Origin: Cytophagales bacterium
GTDB taxonomy: Bacteria > Bacteroidota > Bacteroidia > Cytophagales > 172606-1
Direction of reading: 5' to 3'
Length of the DNA stretch: 64,000 nt
NCBI GenBank assembly: GCA_030448185.1
Contig: JAUJNL010000003.1
Span: 1-64,000, forward strand
A program made the translations under genes and the position numbers. The notes below the pieces were generated by a model. That model searched no databases. It was given only the letters and a program-made list of their open reading frames with translations, and had not been told where the DNA came from. Positions within the stretch are counted from its first letter, which is position 1. Every line of letters begins with the position of its first letter. Positions 1-9,884 of the stretch are shown piece by piece.

Positions 1-2011
1 ACAAGGTCCACCACTTAGCCGGCGTGACATCGAGCCCCATTTCCAGGCCGATCCGCCGGGCCCGGCCCGCATTGGTGTAAATCCGGCTCAAAACGGTATC
101 CGCATAGACCTGGTTTACCCGGTTTACCGGATTTTTAATTCCCTGGTGGTAAAGCGTAAAAAACACGGAGCCGCTTTTAAAGGTGTGAATCAGCCCCAGT
201 TCTTCCAGATCAATAAATTCCGGTAATAAGTTGGGGTCGCCCTGTTCCAGGGTTTCGGAGTGTTCCCGTTCCGGCAGCGGGTTCAGTTCAAAATTATTGG
301 TGCGCTGTACCCGGCGGCTATACCCGGCTTTAGCCTTCCAGGCATCGGTAAAGGTGTAGAGCACGTTGGCCGACGGAAAAAGGTTGCTTAAGCGGAGCTT
401 GTAAGACTCAGGGGATTGCCGGATGGTTAGGGTACGGACGGCGTATTCGTAACGCAGGCCACCGGAATAGGCCAGCTTGTTTTTCTTGCCGGAATACTGC
501 GTATACACCGATTGAATCTGGTTCTGCAATTCCACATTTCCGCTGAACTCGGGGAAAAGGGTAAATTCGCTTTCGCCCCGGTTTTTTTCCTGATAACGGA
601 AATTGCCATCATCCCGGTGCGTTCTGAATTGATACCCAGCCTCCAGTTTGCCACCAGCGACGGTAGCGGCATAATCGAGTTTAAAGCGGTATCCCTGCAA
701 AGGACGGTCCGTGGTAGTTTCGGTATATTGTAGGGTGTCAGGCCTTTCCGGCGATGTCAGGTTCCGATTCCGGGTAAAACCCGATAGCTTATCACTTTCG
801 TACAGCCCCGAGAAAGTCAACGTAGACTTATTAGCGAATACATGGGTGTAATCAAGGTTGGCAATCGTAAAAGTGCCGTGTCTCCTGACCAGGTTGGAAT
901 TAAAATAATTAATGCGTCCGATGGTCTGGCCGGTAGTTAAGTCGGTGGTCGTATTGTTATAGGTGATATCAGCCAGGCGGTATTCGGTACGGGTCCCCCG
1001 GTAAAAGCCCGTGCTGATACTATTGCTTTTATTGACCTGATAAGAAACCGCTGCCCGCACCGAATAGTTGTATTTATCAAAGCTGCGTTCTCCTACGGAA
1101 GGAAAAGCGGTGAACCGATTGCCAATTGTGGTGCTTACCTCACCTACCCGGCGGCCCGCCAGATCATTGCGTAGATAGCTGCCCCCAACTGAAACATCCC
1201 ACTTATTCTGACGGTACGTAAGAGTCGCGTCGGCGCCATAACGTACGGGTTTCTCGGCATTGCCGTAATCCTCGACGCTGGGCAACCCATATTGGGCATT
1301 GGCCAGGACCGACCAACCATTGGTAGTCCCGGTTTTAGTGGTAATATTGATGATACCGGCCCGTCCGTCGGGGTCGTACTTAGCGGAGGGAGCCGTCACA
1401 ATTTCCACATTTTCAATGGCATTGGCCGGCAGTTGGCTTAGCACCTGGGCGGCATCCGTCACTACCGGTTTGCCGTTCAAATATACGGTAAACCCGGTAG
1501 CGCCCCGCATACTGATCTCGCCCTGGGCATTAACTGATACGGAAGGCATATTTTTCAATACATCGATTCCCGTACCACCGGTAGCAGACTGAAATTGGCC
1601 GGCTTTATATACTTGCTTATCAATCTGATGATATACAGTTGCTTTTTGACCGGTTACCTGGATTTCCTGCAACAAGGTCTGACTAGGAGCCAGTGAAATA
1701 GCTCCCACATTCAATTGCTGGTTTCGGGCGAGGTTTATCCCCGGTACTTTACGGGTCTGGTACCCAAGAAACTGGATTGACAGATAATAGTTACCGGCGG
1801 GCAGGTTAGCTACCAAAAATTTGCCTTTCGCATCCGAAAGTACGCCGTTTACCAGGGAGCTATCCGTTGCACGATGAACCGAAACGGTAGAAAACTCCAG
1901 GGGTGTTTGTTCACTTGTATCTACTATGAATCCTTCTACGGAGGCAGACTGCGCAAAAAGGCTGGGAAGAAGAAAGAGTGTACCAAGAATACTGCTGATA
2001 ATTTTTAGCAT
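1..2011 (-). CDS. TonB-dependent receptor-like outer membrane beta-barrel protein (3' end cut by window)
   Basis: Reading from ATG at 2011 toward position 1, the frame stays open to the window edge, so about 670 N-terminal residues are seen. It begins with a signal peptide ending near LFAQS. Next comes a carboxypeptidase-regulatory-like domain (VEGFIVDTSEQTPLEFSTVSV, about residues 23-105) and then a plug domain with the pattern IDVLKNMPSVSV and SMRGATGFTVYLNGKP. The plug leads into alternating aromatic/polar beta strands typical of the outer membrane beta-barrel family (OMP_b-brl_3). Such proteins span the outer membrane, but many lack a proven substrate. It lies 160 bases downstream of an AraC-type regulator on the same strand, so regulation by that protein is possible but inferred. 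The ligand is unknown. Confidence 0.85.
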   Translation of the reverse strand, partial: MLKIISSILGTLFLLPSLFAQSASVEGFIVDTSEQTPLEFSTVSVHRATDSSLVNGVLSDAKGKFLVANLPAGNYYLSIQFLGYQTRKVPGINLARNQQLNVGAISLAPSQTLLQEIQVTGQKATVYHQIDKQVYKAGQFQSATGGTGIDVLKNMPSVSVNAQGEISMRGATGFTVYLNGKPVVTDAAQVLSQLPANAIENVEIVTAPSAKYDPDGRAGIINITTKTGTTNGWSVLANAQYGLPSVEDYGNAEKPVRYGADATLTYRQNKWDVSVGGSYLRNDLAGRRVGEVSTTIGNRFTAFPSVGERSFDKYNYSVRAAVSYQVNKSNSISTGFYRGTRTEYRLADITYNNTTTDLTTGQTIGRINYFNSNLVRRHGTFTIANLDYTHVFANKSTLTFSGLYESDKLSGFTRNRNLTSPERPDTLQYTETTTDRPLQGYRFKLDYAATVAGGKLEAGYQFRTHRDDGNFRYQEKNRGESEFTLFPEFSGNVELQNQIQSVYTQYSGKKNKLAYSGGLRYEYAVRTLTIRQSPESYKLRLSNLFPSANVLYTFTDAWKAKAGYSRRVQRTNNFELNPLPEREHSETLEQGDPNLLPEFIDLEELGLIHTFKSGSVFFTLYHQGIKNPVNRVNQVYADTVLSRIYTNAGRARRIGLEMGLDVTPAKWWTL

Positions 2012-2171
2012 AAACTTCCGGAAAAATAGCGGAGTAGAATATGCCAAAGATAGGCAGGAAAGAAGCAAGCCGGAAATTCACCGGGGATACAAATGCCAAA
2101 TAGCTACTTTGTACCACTTTTGTATGGGAATGATTCAGATAAAGAAAGACGAACGGTAGCCTTCGGAAAAC

Positions 2172-2735
2172 TTAGATTGCGTCCAAAGGCCGGCGTTTGT
2201 TTTCCTTCAGCTTCTTGAAGTGGGAAGGGGTCAGCCCGGTAACTTTTTTGAATTGGTTGGAAAGATGCTGCACACTGCTGTAGCCAAGCGCATACGCAAT
2301 TTCGCTCAGGTTCATTTGGTCGTACACCAGCAGTTCTTTCACCCGTTCGATGCGCTGAAGAATCACGTATTTTTCAATTGTAATTCTCTCAGTAACCGAA
2401 AACAGGGAACTTAGATAAGCATAATCCATTCCGGTTTTTTCTTCAATCAGGTACGAGAAGTTGTAGGGAGAAGCGTCGTGGTAATGAACCAAGTCAATAA
2501 TGGTATTCTTGACTTTTTCAACAATCCAGGCTTTTTTATTCTCCAGTAACTCAAAGCCATGGGCCATCAGGACTTGCCTTACTTTTTCCCGGTCTACCTG
2601 ATTTTCCTCTTCCGTCAGCGTAACTTCCCCCAGCGCCACTACCTCCGGGTGCAACCCGAGTCCGGTCAGTTCGTTTCTTACCGTTTTGATACAACGGTTG
2701 CAAACCATGTTTTTAATTTGGAGGATACTGGCCAA
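2172..2735 (-). CDS. HMA-like domain fused to AraC-type HTH transcriptional regulator
   Basis: A 187-residue protein. Residues 1-65 resemble a heavy-metal-associated ferredoxin fold, with MVCNRC (Cys12 and Cys15) in the place of the GMTCxxC copper-binding loop. Residues about 85-183 are an AraC DNA-binding domain with two helix-turn-helix units: LSEIAYALGYSSVQHLSNQFKKVTG is the second helix pair and its recognition region. There is no cupin sensor as in classical AraC. The likely role is a metal-responsive transcription factor, copper being the obvious guess. The metal assignment is inference from the CxxC loop only. No copper ATPase or CusA-type efflux gene lies within the visible flanks. 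Confidence 0.8.
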   Translation of the reverse strand: MASILQIKNMVCNRCIKTVRNELTGLGLHPEVVALGEVTLTEEENQVDREKVRQVLMAHGFELLENKKAWIVEKVKNTIIDLVHYHDASPYNFSYLIEEKTGMDYAYLSSLFSVTERITIEKYVILQRIERVKELLVYDQMNLSEIAYALGYSSVQHLSNQFKKVTGLTPSHFKKLKENKRRPLDAI

Positions 2736-2802
2736 AACGGATGAGTTAAGTAATGTGGGTTATGAGTTAAAAACTGATTTTACGCAAGTTCTTTCAAAAT
2801 TT

Positions 2803-2831
2803 CACGCAAAGGCGCAAAGAAGAACGCAAAG
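2803..2831. repeat. CGCAAAG word repeat
   Basis: Three copies of CGCAAAG occur at 2805-2811, 2813-2819 and 2825-2831 in the leader between the AraC-type gene and the small gene downstream of it. Similar CGCAAAG strings are familiar in intergenic regions of Bacteroidota genomes. No function is visible. Confidence 0.5.
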
Positions 2832-2966
2832 ATTTGACCGGTTTGCGTAACATCACTTAAAAAATAAAAAAAGGAAAAGTGGTTTTAGCTTGCCTGCCCA
2901 AAATCCGCTTCCTGCATGTAGCTTTTTCTCTTCCCGGTTATTCTGTCGGGTCAATTAGGTGACCGG

Positions 2967-3143
2967 TTAAAACAGTCGCTTAAGAATCACAAAAAGAATC
3001 CCGAGTATAAACACAATGATTGAAATCTTATTAATACCGTGCATCATCCGTAAATTGAAGTTAGGACGGTTATTAGGGTCTTTCCGGCGGAAAAAATAAC
3101 CCAATACCGGCCCCAAATTGAAATATTCCCGTAATCTGCTCAT
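2967..3143 (-). CDS. Small conserved membrane protein (DUF6728-like)
   Basis: A 58-residue protein starting at ATG 3143 and ending with TAA at 2967-2969. The N-terminal half is basic and aromatic (GYFFRRKDPNNRPNF). It is followed by NLRMMHGINKISI and one C-terminal transmembrane helix (IIVFILGILFVILKRLF). The NFNLRMMHGINKIS segment matches a small Bacteroidota family that I recall as DUF6728, whose function is unknown. Topology is probably a cytoplasmic N-terminus with a single anchor. The reading frame is intact. Confidence 0.7.
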   Translation of the reverse strand: MSRLREYFNLGPVLGYFFRRKDPNNRPNFNLRMMHGINKISIIVFILGILFVILKRLF

Positions 3144-3477
3144 GAAGATAATTGGTTTAAGTGGATATAAGTAGATGTGCTAATTAGATGATGTGCCGAT
3201 ATGCTGATTATAAAAGAATCATTAAAAACTGGTTTTGATAATCAACTGGATTCGGACACTTAGCTAATTTAAAAACAGGCGGGAACCGAATATTGTTCAG
3301 CGGTCAAGCCCTATTTTGGAGATAATAAAGCCCAGTAAGGGTGAATGTTTTATGGGTATTAGGTTTATCCTGAATGATCTTTTTCCCAATGACTATTGAC
3401 TAATAAATAATTGAAACCAATACCCAGTACCCATGTCAATGTACCGGTGCCGTTTGCGTACCCGGTTCCAGGCACCT
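3144..3477. other. Intergenic region with a word-like repeat
   Basis: No coding frame of note. The segment 3384-3433 holds, on the minus strand, GGGTATTGG and TTAGTCAATAGTCATTGGG words that recur on the plus strand at 37081-37192. This marks a dispersed intergenic repeat of unknown role. Confidence 0.5.
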
Positions 3478-4815
3478 TCAGGAAAGGGTATAAAACCGGA
3501 TGGTCAGCAGCGCAGCCGATGCCGTGAGTCCGCCAGCAGCCCATACCAGATGCCCTTTACGCCCAGGCCCAGGGAAAAAGCCAGCCAGTAGCCCAAAGGA
3601 ATACAATGATCCAGTAGGCAAAAAGGGTAGCAATCGTGGGGACATTCACGTCCGACAAGGCCCGTAGATGCCCAGTCCCGCTACCTGTACCCCATCTGAA
3701 ATCTGGAAAATACCCGCAATGATCAGTAAAGGAGTAGCCAGGCCGATCACCTCCTGATCTTTCTGAATGTAAAGACTAATCAGGGGGCCATTGGCCAGCA
3801 CAAATAACAGGCAAGTCATGGTCGCAAAAGCAACGGCAATCAGCAGCGCAGCAGTGCCAGCCCGCACAATGGCGGCCGGCTGCCCTGACCAACGGCTACG
3901 CCAACCCGGATGGAGCCAGCCGCGGCATTTCCCGAGGCCACCATATAGGCCAGGGCGGCCAGGCTGATGGCTATTTCGTGAGCCGCCAGGGAAGCTGTGC
4001 CAATCCATCCTGCCATTACCGCCGAGCCCGAAAAGGCCCCTACTTCAAAGAAATACGCTGAAAGCCTCCCGGTAAGCCCAGCCGGATCACCCGGTTGATC
4101 AGGGGCGCAATGGAACCGGATACTCTTTGCCAGTAGGTACCGAATACGGGAGAGGTACGCAGGTAAAAATACATCGCACCGGCCATATATAACCGGGTCA
4201 GCAGTACGGCAATGCCCGCCCCTTTCACGCCCAGGGCGGCAGACCCAAATGCCGCTAAATCAGGGTCCAGTTCAGGAAAATATCAGCAGAAGACCCGTAA
4301 GCGTAATTACCATCGCCACCCCGTAAACGAAAGACCATCGGTATAGTATTTCAATCCCATAAACAGCATCATGGGAATAATAGAAACCGCCGTAATGGAT
4401 AAGTACGTCTGGGCCAGGGTGGTTACTTCCGGCGTTTGGCGGAAAACCGCGCAAGGCCGCCGCCAGTACCAGTATAACAACGGCTAGTGCTACCCCGATC
4501 CCGATCCCCAGCCGCAGGGTGGTTTGCAGCAGTTTGCGGCATTCGTCCATATCATTGCGTCCCCGGGCCGTAGCTACCTGCGGCCCGGTGACTACCGACA
4601 GGTACCCCATACCCAGTACGGCTATCAGGATAAAGATCGAATTACCAATTCCCACGAGGCAATGGCCACGCTTTGCCGAGTCTTCCTACCATCATATTGG
4701 CTGCTACGTTCATAAGCACGCTGCCAACCTGGGCAATCACTATTGGGTAACTTAAGCTGACTGTCGCCCCGATTTCACGGCGATAGAGACGCAGCACGGA
4801 AGGAGTAAGGGGCAT
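3478..4815 (-). pseudogene. MATE family efflux transporter, broken by several frame changes
   Basis: Fragments in successive frames join into one multidrug and toxic compound extrusion (MATE) protein of about 450 residues. It starts at MPLTPSVLRLYRREIG (4815), continues through VGSVLMNVAANMMVGRLG, GMGYLSVVTGPQVATARGR, GAGIAVLLTRLYMAG, LGLPGGF and VGVAVGQ-like pieces, and ends FYTLS-stop at 3478-3480. Family members export cationic drugs or metabolites by Na+ or H+ antiport across the inner membrane through 12 helices. At least six frame changes separate the pieces, more than in any other gene here. It is either a true pseudogene or a low-quality stretch; the intact amino-acid motifs between breaks favour recent breakage or sequencing error. 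Confidence 0.75.
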
Positions 4816-5048
4816 ACGAATAAATATTGCTCCGGCAAAGTACCTAAACCGGCGCATCCGGCAGGGTATTTTCCCGTACAGCCCCTATTTAAGCCTTTGG
4901 CTGAATCTTCTTTTGAATAATGCGGGTTCTTTGCCTAATTCGCAAAAGTATATTATAAGACCGGCTTTATCAGGTTTTTAATAGATGTATTGTATCGGCA
5001 CCTTAGCACATAAACTAATTGGCACATCTTCTTATAATAATTAGCGGT

Positions 5049-6348
5049 ATGCAGAGATATAGCCCAGGCATTCACAGTTTTTCCAGGAGCAGTTCGGAGC
5101 CGAGTCCATGCGCCGCGAGATGCAGCGGGCCGGTGTACTGGCTGCCTTATTTGCTTTCGGGTTTTTCTTTACCGGGGCCGTGATTCTCTGGTTGAACCCT
5201 GAACAGCTTGCCTTTCATAATGCCCGTACTCCCGCGATTCTGATCTCATTCATGGCGTTGATGACCTTGTATGAGTTAATGGTAGGCGGTCTGATGCGTT
5301 ACCGTTTCAACCGCGGCTTGTCTATCCTGAGTTTGCCAAATTCGGCAACGCAACCGCCGAAGTGGTGGCCCTAGCTTACGTATTATTTCTGCTTTCCGAT
5401 GGGTTCCGGGCACCAGTCGACGTGATGCTCTCTCCCATGGCGCTGGTATTTTTTCTTTATCATTCTTTCTACGCTGCGGCTTAATCCGGCGCTGTCTTTC
5501 TATACGGGACTTCTGTCGGGGTAGTGTATGTAGGCATGAGCTTGTATTTTCTGTCCCAGTCAGCGGATCATCAGCCGGGTAGTTTTATCTACCTGCCCTT
5601 TCTATACATAGCCAAAGGGGTTATTTTATCGATGGCCGGGGTAGCTGCCGGTTACGTAGCCCAGCAGATCCAAAAAAGCATCCGTACCTCCATTGCAGGC
5701 CTGGAAAGTCAGAATGAGATTATTACGTTGTTCGGGCAGCAGATTTCCCGGGAAATTGTGGAAGTGATGTTGCAGCAACATGGCGCCCTGGAGAGTAAAC
5801 TCATGCGGGTTTGCGTCATGTTCGTAGATATCCGGAACTTTACCGCTTTTGCCGAAAAAAAATCGCCGGAAGAGATTGTAGCCTACCAGAACGCTTTTTT
5901 CCAGATCATCGTGGATATCATCAACCGGCACCACGGCATTATTAATCAGTTTCTGGGGGATGGCTGTATGGTCACTTTCGGCGCTCCGCTGATGCTGGAC
6001 AATCCGTGTGAAAATGCAGTAAAGGCCGGCGGAGAAATTATTGAATCCGTTAAAAACGCCGTCAGTCTGGGGCTTTTACCGCCCACCCGGACCGGAATTG
6101 GCATTCACGTGGGAGACGCGGTTACGGGTAATATCGGTTCGGACATCCGGCAACAGTACTCCATTACGGGTAATGTCGTGATTCTGGCTTCCCGGCTGGA
6201 GCAACTCAACAAGGACTATGATTCCCAACTGCTGGTCTCGCAGGAAGTACTCGAATGCCTGCCGGAGCAGCCCGAAGGATGCCAGGCTATCGGATTGGTG
6301 CACGTAAAGGGCCGGGAAGAAGAGGTATTTGTGTATAAACTGGTATAG
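5049..6348 (+). CDS. Membrane-anchored class III adenylate/guanylate cyclase (frame-disrupted)
   Basis: The C-terminal 190 residues are a class III cyclase catalytic domain. The first metal Asp is in VMFVDIRNFTAF, the second in INQFLGDGCMVTFG, and the substrate-binding loop is TGNVVILASRLEQLN. The N-terminal half has about five hydrophobic helices (for example AGVLAALFAFGFFFTGAVIL) forming a membrane sensor module. A short region with ITLFGQQISREIVE links the two, as in many bacterial cyclases. The enzyme would make cAMP (or cGMP) from its nucleotide at the inner membrane. The start ATG is at 5049. Frame changes lie near 5085 (T run), 5330 (single C missing), about 5465, and 5520 (G run). Confidence 0.8.
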
Positions 6349-6489
6349 TCTAATCTTACCTATCATCAATACCTGCTCTTGTTAGATCTTTTGTTGGATA
6401 AGAACTACTATGTCAATCAGGCGATTTAAGCTGTAGAGCGCCTACTCAAATTATCTACTCTTCAAACTACAGCTACTTCCTGAAAGCAA

Positions 6490-7344
6490 TTACCGCTTAT
6501 TGCCCATCGGAATCTCCGTAAGCTGTACCGTTTCAGCAGATTGGTCATGCGTGCCGGCTTTATTATGAGTCAGCCCATCGGTGGGTTTGATTTGCAGGTT
6601 AGGCAGTACGGGCTTTACATTTTTAATGCTTTTGGGCGGAACACGGTAATGGGTGATCCGTTTCAGGCAGAAGAATTGCTGGTTGCTGGCCCGGCCCGTA
6701 GAGGCGGTAAATCCCCAGATAACTTCTGTATTGCCCTCAAATACGTCTTTAATTAAATTCCGTTTGCCCTGATAGACGATGTTTCCGTCCAGAGATACGG
6801 TGATGTCTTGTTTTTCGGGGTTCCAGCGAAAACGGAAATCATGGAGTTTATTATCCTCCAGGTCAAAATCCATCTTGTTGTTATTCCAGTACTTGGTGTG
6901 GTAGTTGCTGCCATTTTCCAGATAGGCTACGTGGTCACATTCCGGGTCATTCTGGTTGTAGTTATGATAAGTGTCAAATTCAATGGCAATGGAGGGAGAA
7001 ATAAAGTTGCCCGTAGCATACTCCCGGAGCCAGCGGCCATAGCCCATACATTCCCCCCAGGTGCCCATAGCCCGGAAGCCCCGGTGGTCATTATGCATGA
7101 CAAAGGTGATTCCATCGGCGCCCTCCTCCTTGTTACCCAGGTAAATATCGAACTCAATTTCGAAGTACTTACTCAGATCCAGCTTGGTTTTATTGTAAGC
7201 AATTCCCCGGGAATAAGGCGTATCAGGGGTAAGTTGGATACAACCGTTATCCAGGTTCAGGGCATCCTCCAGCAGCATGTACTGCCCAAAAACGGAAAGG
7301 GGCAGCAGGTTGAGTAAAAACAGAAAAATGGTAAATATTCGCAT
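6490..7344 (-). CDS. Secreted L-type (legume-like) lectin domain protein
   Basis: A 284-residue protein with a signal peptide (residues 1-20, ending SVFGQ) followed by one L-type lectin beta-sandwich to about residue 235. Diagnostic motifs are DGITFVMHND, the metal-site strand SIAIEFDTYHNYNQNDP, and DHVAYLENGS. The C-terminal ~45 residues are low-complexity and polar. Bacterial versions bind carbohydrate with Ca2+ through the Asp of FDTY and nearby Asn/Asp, and are often parts of larger secreted proteins. Here the domain stands alone, with no sorting domain or anchor seen. It probably acts in the periplasm or outside the cell as a glycan binder; the ligand is unknown. Confidence 0.8.
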   Translation of the reverse strand: MRIFTIFLFLLNLLPLSVFGQYMLLEDALNLDNGCIQLTPDTPYSRGIAYNKTKLDLSKYFEIEFDIYLGNKEEGADGITFVMHNDHRGFRAMGTWGECMGYGRWLREYATGNFISPSIAIEFDTYHNYNQNDPECDHVAYLENGSNYHTKYWNNNKMDFDLEDNKLHDFRFRWNPEKQDITVSLDGNIVYQGKRNLIKDVFEGNTEVIWGFTASTGRASNQQFFCLKRITHYRVPPKSIKNVKPVLPNLQIKPTDGLTHNKAGTHDQSAETVQLTEIPMGNKR

Positions 7345-7520
7345 AGCGGTACGGAGTGTAGTGGCAAATTGAATTTAGGAATACTTTGCCTGAAAATCAA
7401 CTCGTTCCGTAAGGAATTGTTGAATTACAGAAGGATTAAATTACAGAATAAAGAACGGCGGAATTGCTAAATGGTTAAGTAATTAAAAGAGATTATTCAG
7501 ACTAAAAACAATTCAACAAT

Positions 7521-8570
7521 TCATTCCTCCTCGTAGATCTGCACGTACTTCTCCCACTTTTCCAGCACAGCCGCAAAATCTTCAGGCAGTTCGCTGCTAA
7601 ACTGCAGCCATTCCTTGGTACGGGGGTGCACAAAACCGAGGGATTTGGCGTGCAGCGCCTGCCGGGGAATGATTTTAAAACAATTTTCGACAAACTGCCG
7701 GTACTTGGCAAAGGGGGTGCCTTTCAGGATCTTGTCGCCGCCGTAGGTTTCATCATTGAATAACGGATGGCCCAGGTACTGCATATGAGCCCGGATCTGG
7801 TGGGTACGTCCCGTTTCGAGATTGCATTGCACCAGCGACACGTAGCGCAAATATTTGAGCACCTTATAATGCGTAACAGCATGACGGCCAATATCGCCAT
7901 CCGGAAATACGGCCGTTACGCGGCGGTCTTTGAAACTACGACCCAGGTTGGCATTAATCGTTCCCGCCTCCTGCTTGGGTTCACCCCACACCAGCGCATA
8001 ATAGGTCCGTTCGATACTGTGGTCAAAAAATTGACGGGCCAGGTGAGCCATGGCCAGTTCCGTTTTGGCCACTACCATTAGTCCAGACGTATCTTTATCC
8101 AGCCGGTGCACCAATCCCGGACGGCCTTCCCCGTTCTGGCTGGTCGGCAATTGTTGAAAATGATACACCAGGGCATTGACTAAAGTTCCCGTCCAGTTCT
8201 GGTAGGCCGGGTGTACGACCATGCCCGCCGGTTTGTTAAGGACCAGTACTTCCTCATCCTCATACACAATATTCAAAGGAATATTTTCCGGAACCACATC
8301 AGTATCCCGCGGTGGTTCTGGCAGGGAAATAGTAATTACATCCTGTGGCTTAACTTTGTAACTAGCTTTTACGGGCTTGTCATTCACCTTCACTGACTCC
8401 GCATCGATGGCCTGCTGCATTTTGTTACGGGTAGCATTCTGAATCCGGTCCATCAGGAACCGGTCAATGCGGAGCAATGATTGCCCTTTGTCTACCACAA
8501 TGCGGTGATGTTCGTACAAATCACTGTCTTCTGACAGCTCCATATCATTCTGTTCAATATCTTCGTGCAT
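7521..8570 (-). CDS. rluD: RluD-family 23S rRNA pseudouridine synthase
   Basis: A 349-residue protein. Residues ~25-85 form an S4 RNA-binding domain (LRIDRFLMDRIQNATRNKMQQAI), followed by the RluA/RluD catalytic domain with the hallmark HRLDKDTSG, whose Asp is the catalytic nucleophile, and downstream TGRTHQIRAHM. It isomerises uridines in helix 69 of large-subunit rRNA in its best known member; assignment to the exact sites is by family. The start ATG overlaps the start ATG of the divergent neighbour in the tetranucleotide CATG at 8568-8571. An internal Met at residue 10 is an alternative start. Confidence 0.9.
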   Translation of the reverse strand: MHEDIEQNDMELSEDSDLYEHHRIVVDKGQSLLRIDRFLMDRIQNATRNKMQQAIDAESVKVNDKPVKASYKVKPQDVITISLPEPPRDTDVVPENIPLNIVYEDEEVLVLNKPAGMVVHPAYQNWTGTLVNALVYHFQQLPTSQNGEGRPGLVHRLDKDTSGLMVVAKTELAMAHLARQFFDHSIERTYYALVWGEPKQEAGTINANLGRSFKDRRVTAVFPDGDIGRHAVTHYKVLKYLRYVSLVQCNLETGRTHQIRAHMQYLGHPLFNDETYGGDKILKGTPFAKYRQFVENCFKIIPRQALHAKSLGFVHPRTKEWLQFSSELPEDFAAVLEKWEKYVQIYEEE

Positions 8571-9519
8571 GTCTGTTTCTGTTAATCCTTTTCCGATACA
8601 CCTGCTGCAGTCCTTCCCTCCTACTCCCCTGCAGCGAATCCGATGGGAGGCAGCAGACCGGGCTCAGATAGAGGTATATCTGAAAAGAGAGGATCGGATT
8701 CATCCACAAATATCCGGGAATAAGTGGAGAAAACTGAAATATAATCTGGTAGCCGCGAATAATCAGGGCCAACAGACCTTATTAACTTTTGGCGGAGCTT
8801 ATTCCAATCATATTTATGCATTGGCCGCGGCTGGCAGTACCTATGGATTCCGGACAATTGGTCTGATCCGGGGGGAGGAAGTGTTACCGCTTAACTCCAC
8901 CCTAACATTTGCCCGATCCTGCGGCATGCAATTGCACTACCTGAACCGCGAAGCGTACCGGCGGAAGGATAATGCTATTTTTTTACAGGATCTGAAAGAA
9001 CAATTTGGCTCTTTTTACCTGATACCGGAGGGTGGCAGTAATGCATTGGCTGTAAAAGGTGTAGCCGAACTGGTAGCTGAACTACATACACAATTACGCT
9101 GGGATTATCTGTGCTGCGCCGTAGGAACCGGTGGCACCTTGGCTGGCTTAGTACAAGGTGCCGGTGGCAAAGGTCAGATTATTGGTTTTTCGTCCCTGAA
9201 AGGAGGCGATTTTCTGCACCAGGAAGTAAGGAAGCTGTCAGAGGCATATGCTGGACTAACAAATCAGGGGCCCCAGCAATTCAATAACTGGCACATCCAG
9301 ACCAATTATCATTTTGGCGGGTACGCCAAAGTAACGCCTGAGCTCCTGCAATTCATCCGAAGATTTGAGCAGGAAAACCAAGTACTGATCGAACAGGTAT
9401 ATACGGGCAAAATGCTGTATGGCATAGAAAATTTGCTCCGGAAGGACTTTTTTAAACCCGGTACTTGTATTGTTGCCGTCCATACCGGCGGTTTGCAAGG
9501 AAGACTAGCCGGGTTGTAA
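8569..9519 (+). CDS. PLP-dependent D-cysteine desulfhydrase / ACC deaminase family protein
   Basis: A 316-residue fold-type II PLP enzyme. The PLP lysine is in ISGNKWRKLKYNL, the serine/asparagine loop in TFGGAYSNHIYALAAAG, and the phosphate-binding glycine loop in CAVGTGGTLAGL. Family members remove sulfide from D-cysteine or deaminate 1-aminocyclopropane-1-carboxylate. Sequence alone does not decide between these, and for non-plant-associated Bacteroidota desulfhydrase activity is more likely. It is cytoplasmic, with no signal peptide. The gene starts within the same CATG as rluD, so its promoter must lie inside rluD coding sequence, unless a downstream start is used. Confidence 0.85.
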   Translation: MSVSVNPFPIHLLQSFPPTPLQRIRWEAADRAQIEVYLKREDRIHPQISGNKWRKLKYNLVAANNQGQQTLLTFGGAYSNHIYALAAAGSTYGFRTIGLIRGEEVLPLNSTLTFARSCGMQLHYLNREAYRRKDNAIFLQDLKEQFGSFYLIPEGGSNALAVKGVAELVAELHTQLRWDYLCCAVGTGGTLAGLVQGAGGKGQIIGFSSLKGGDFLHQEVRKLSEAYAGLTNQGPQQFNNWHIQTNYHFGGYAKVTPELLQFIRRFEQENQVLIEQVYTGKMLYGIENLLRKDFFKPGTCIVAVHTGGLQGRLAGL

Positions 9520-9580
9520 GCGGATTTTGAAACGAAAAAATGGGTTTGCCGTAAGCAAATGACAAATCAATATCAATACA

Positions 9581-9844
9581 ATGAAACTTATCTGGAATAA
9601 TATCAGCAAAATAGCTTTCGCCGGATTATTGTTTTTCACCTTGGCCTGTGGAGATAATACCCGAACCGGGGACAACGCGGGTGAAGAAAACCGGGAAAAC
9701 CCTAATATGGAAAAGCAGGATGAAACTGGCGATTTGCCTACTAGTGAACGTAAAGATGGGTCACAGGATGCCGAACAAGGCGGAACTGGAGCGGACAGTA
9801 CCACTACGGACAGTACGCACATAACACCCCGGTCTAATAGTTAG
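9581..9844 (+). CDS. Small acidic lipoprotein
   Basis: An 87-residue protein with a signal sequence ending in a lipobox, FFTLACGDN, so the mature N-terminal Cys is at about residue 23. The mature part is Asp/Glu/Thr/Gly-rich, unstructured and without aromatic residues. Proteins of this composition are common, poorly conserved lipoproteins in Cytophagales; no function is assignable. It follows the PLP enzyme by 60 bases on the same strand, and a hairpin at 9885-9905 ends the unit. Confidence 0.75.
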   Translation: MKLIWNNISKIAFAGLLFFTLACGDNTRTGDNAGEENRENPNMEKQDETGDLPTSERKDGSQDAEQGGTGADSTTTDSTHITPRSNS

Positions 9845-9884
9845 TACTCAATTGAAAGGGTAGTCAAGCTACTATACAATAAAA

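Noticed and set aside
6808-7317. 169-codon plus-strand frame opposite the lectin gene
   Set aside because: Shadow of a clearly coding minus-strand gene with domain evidence.
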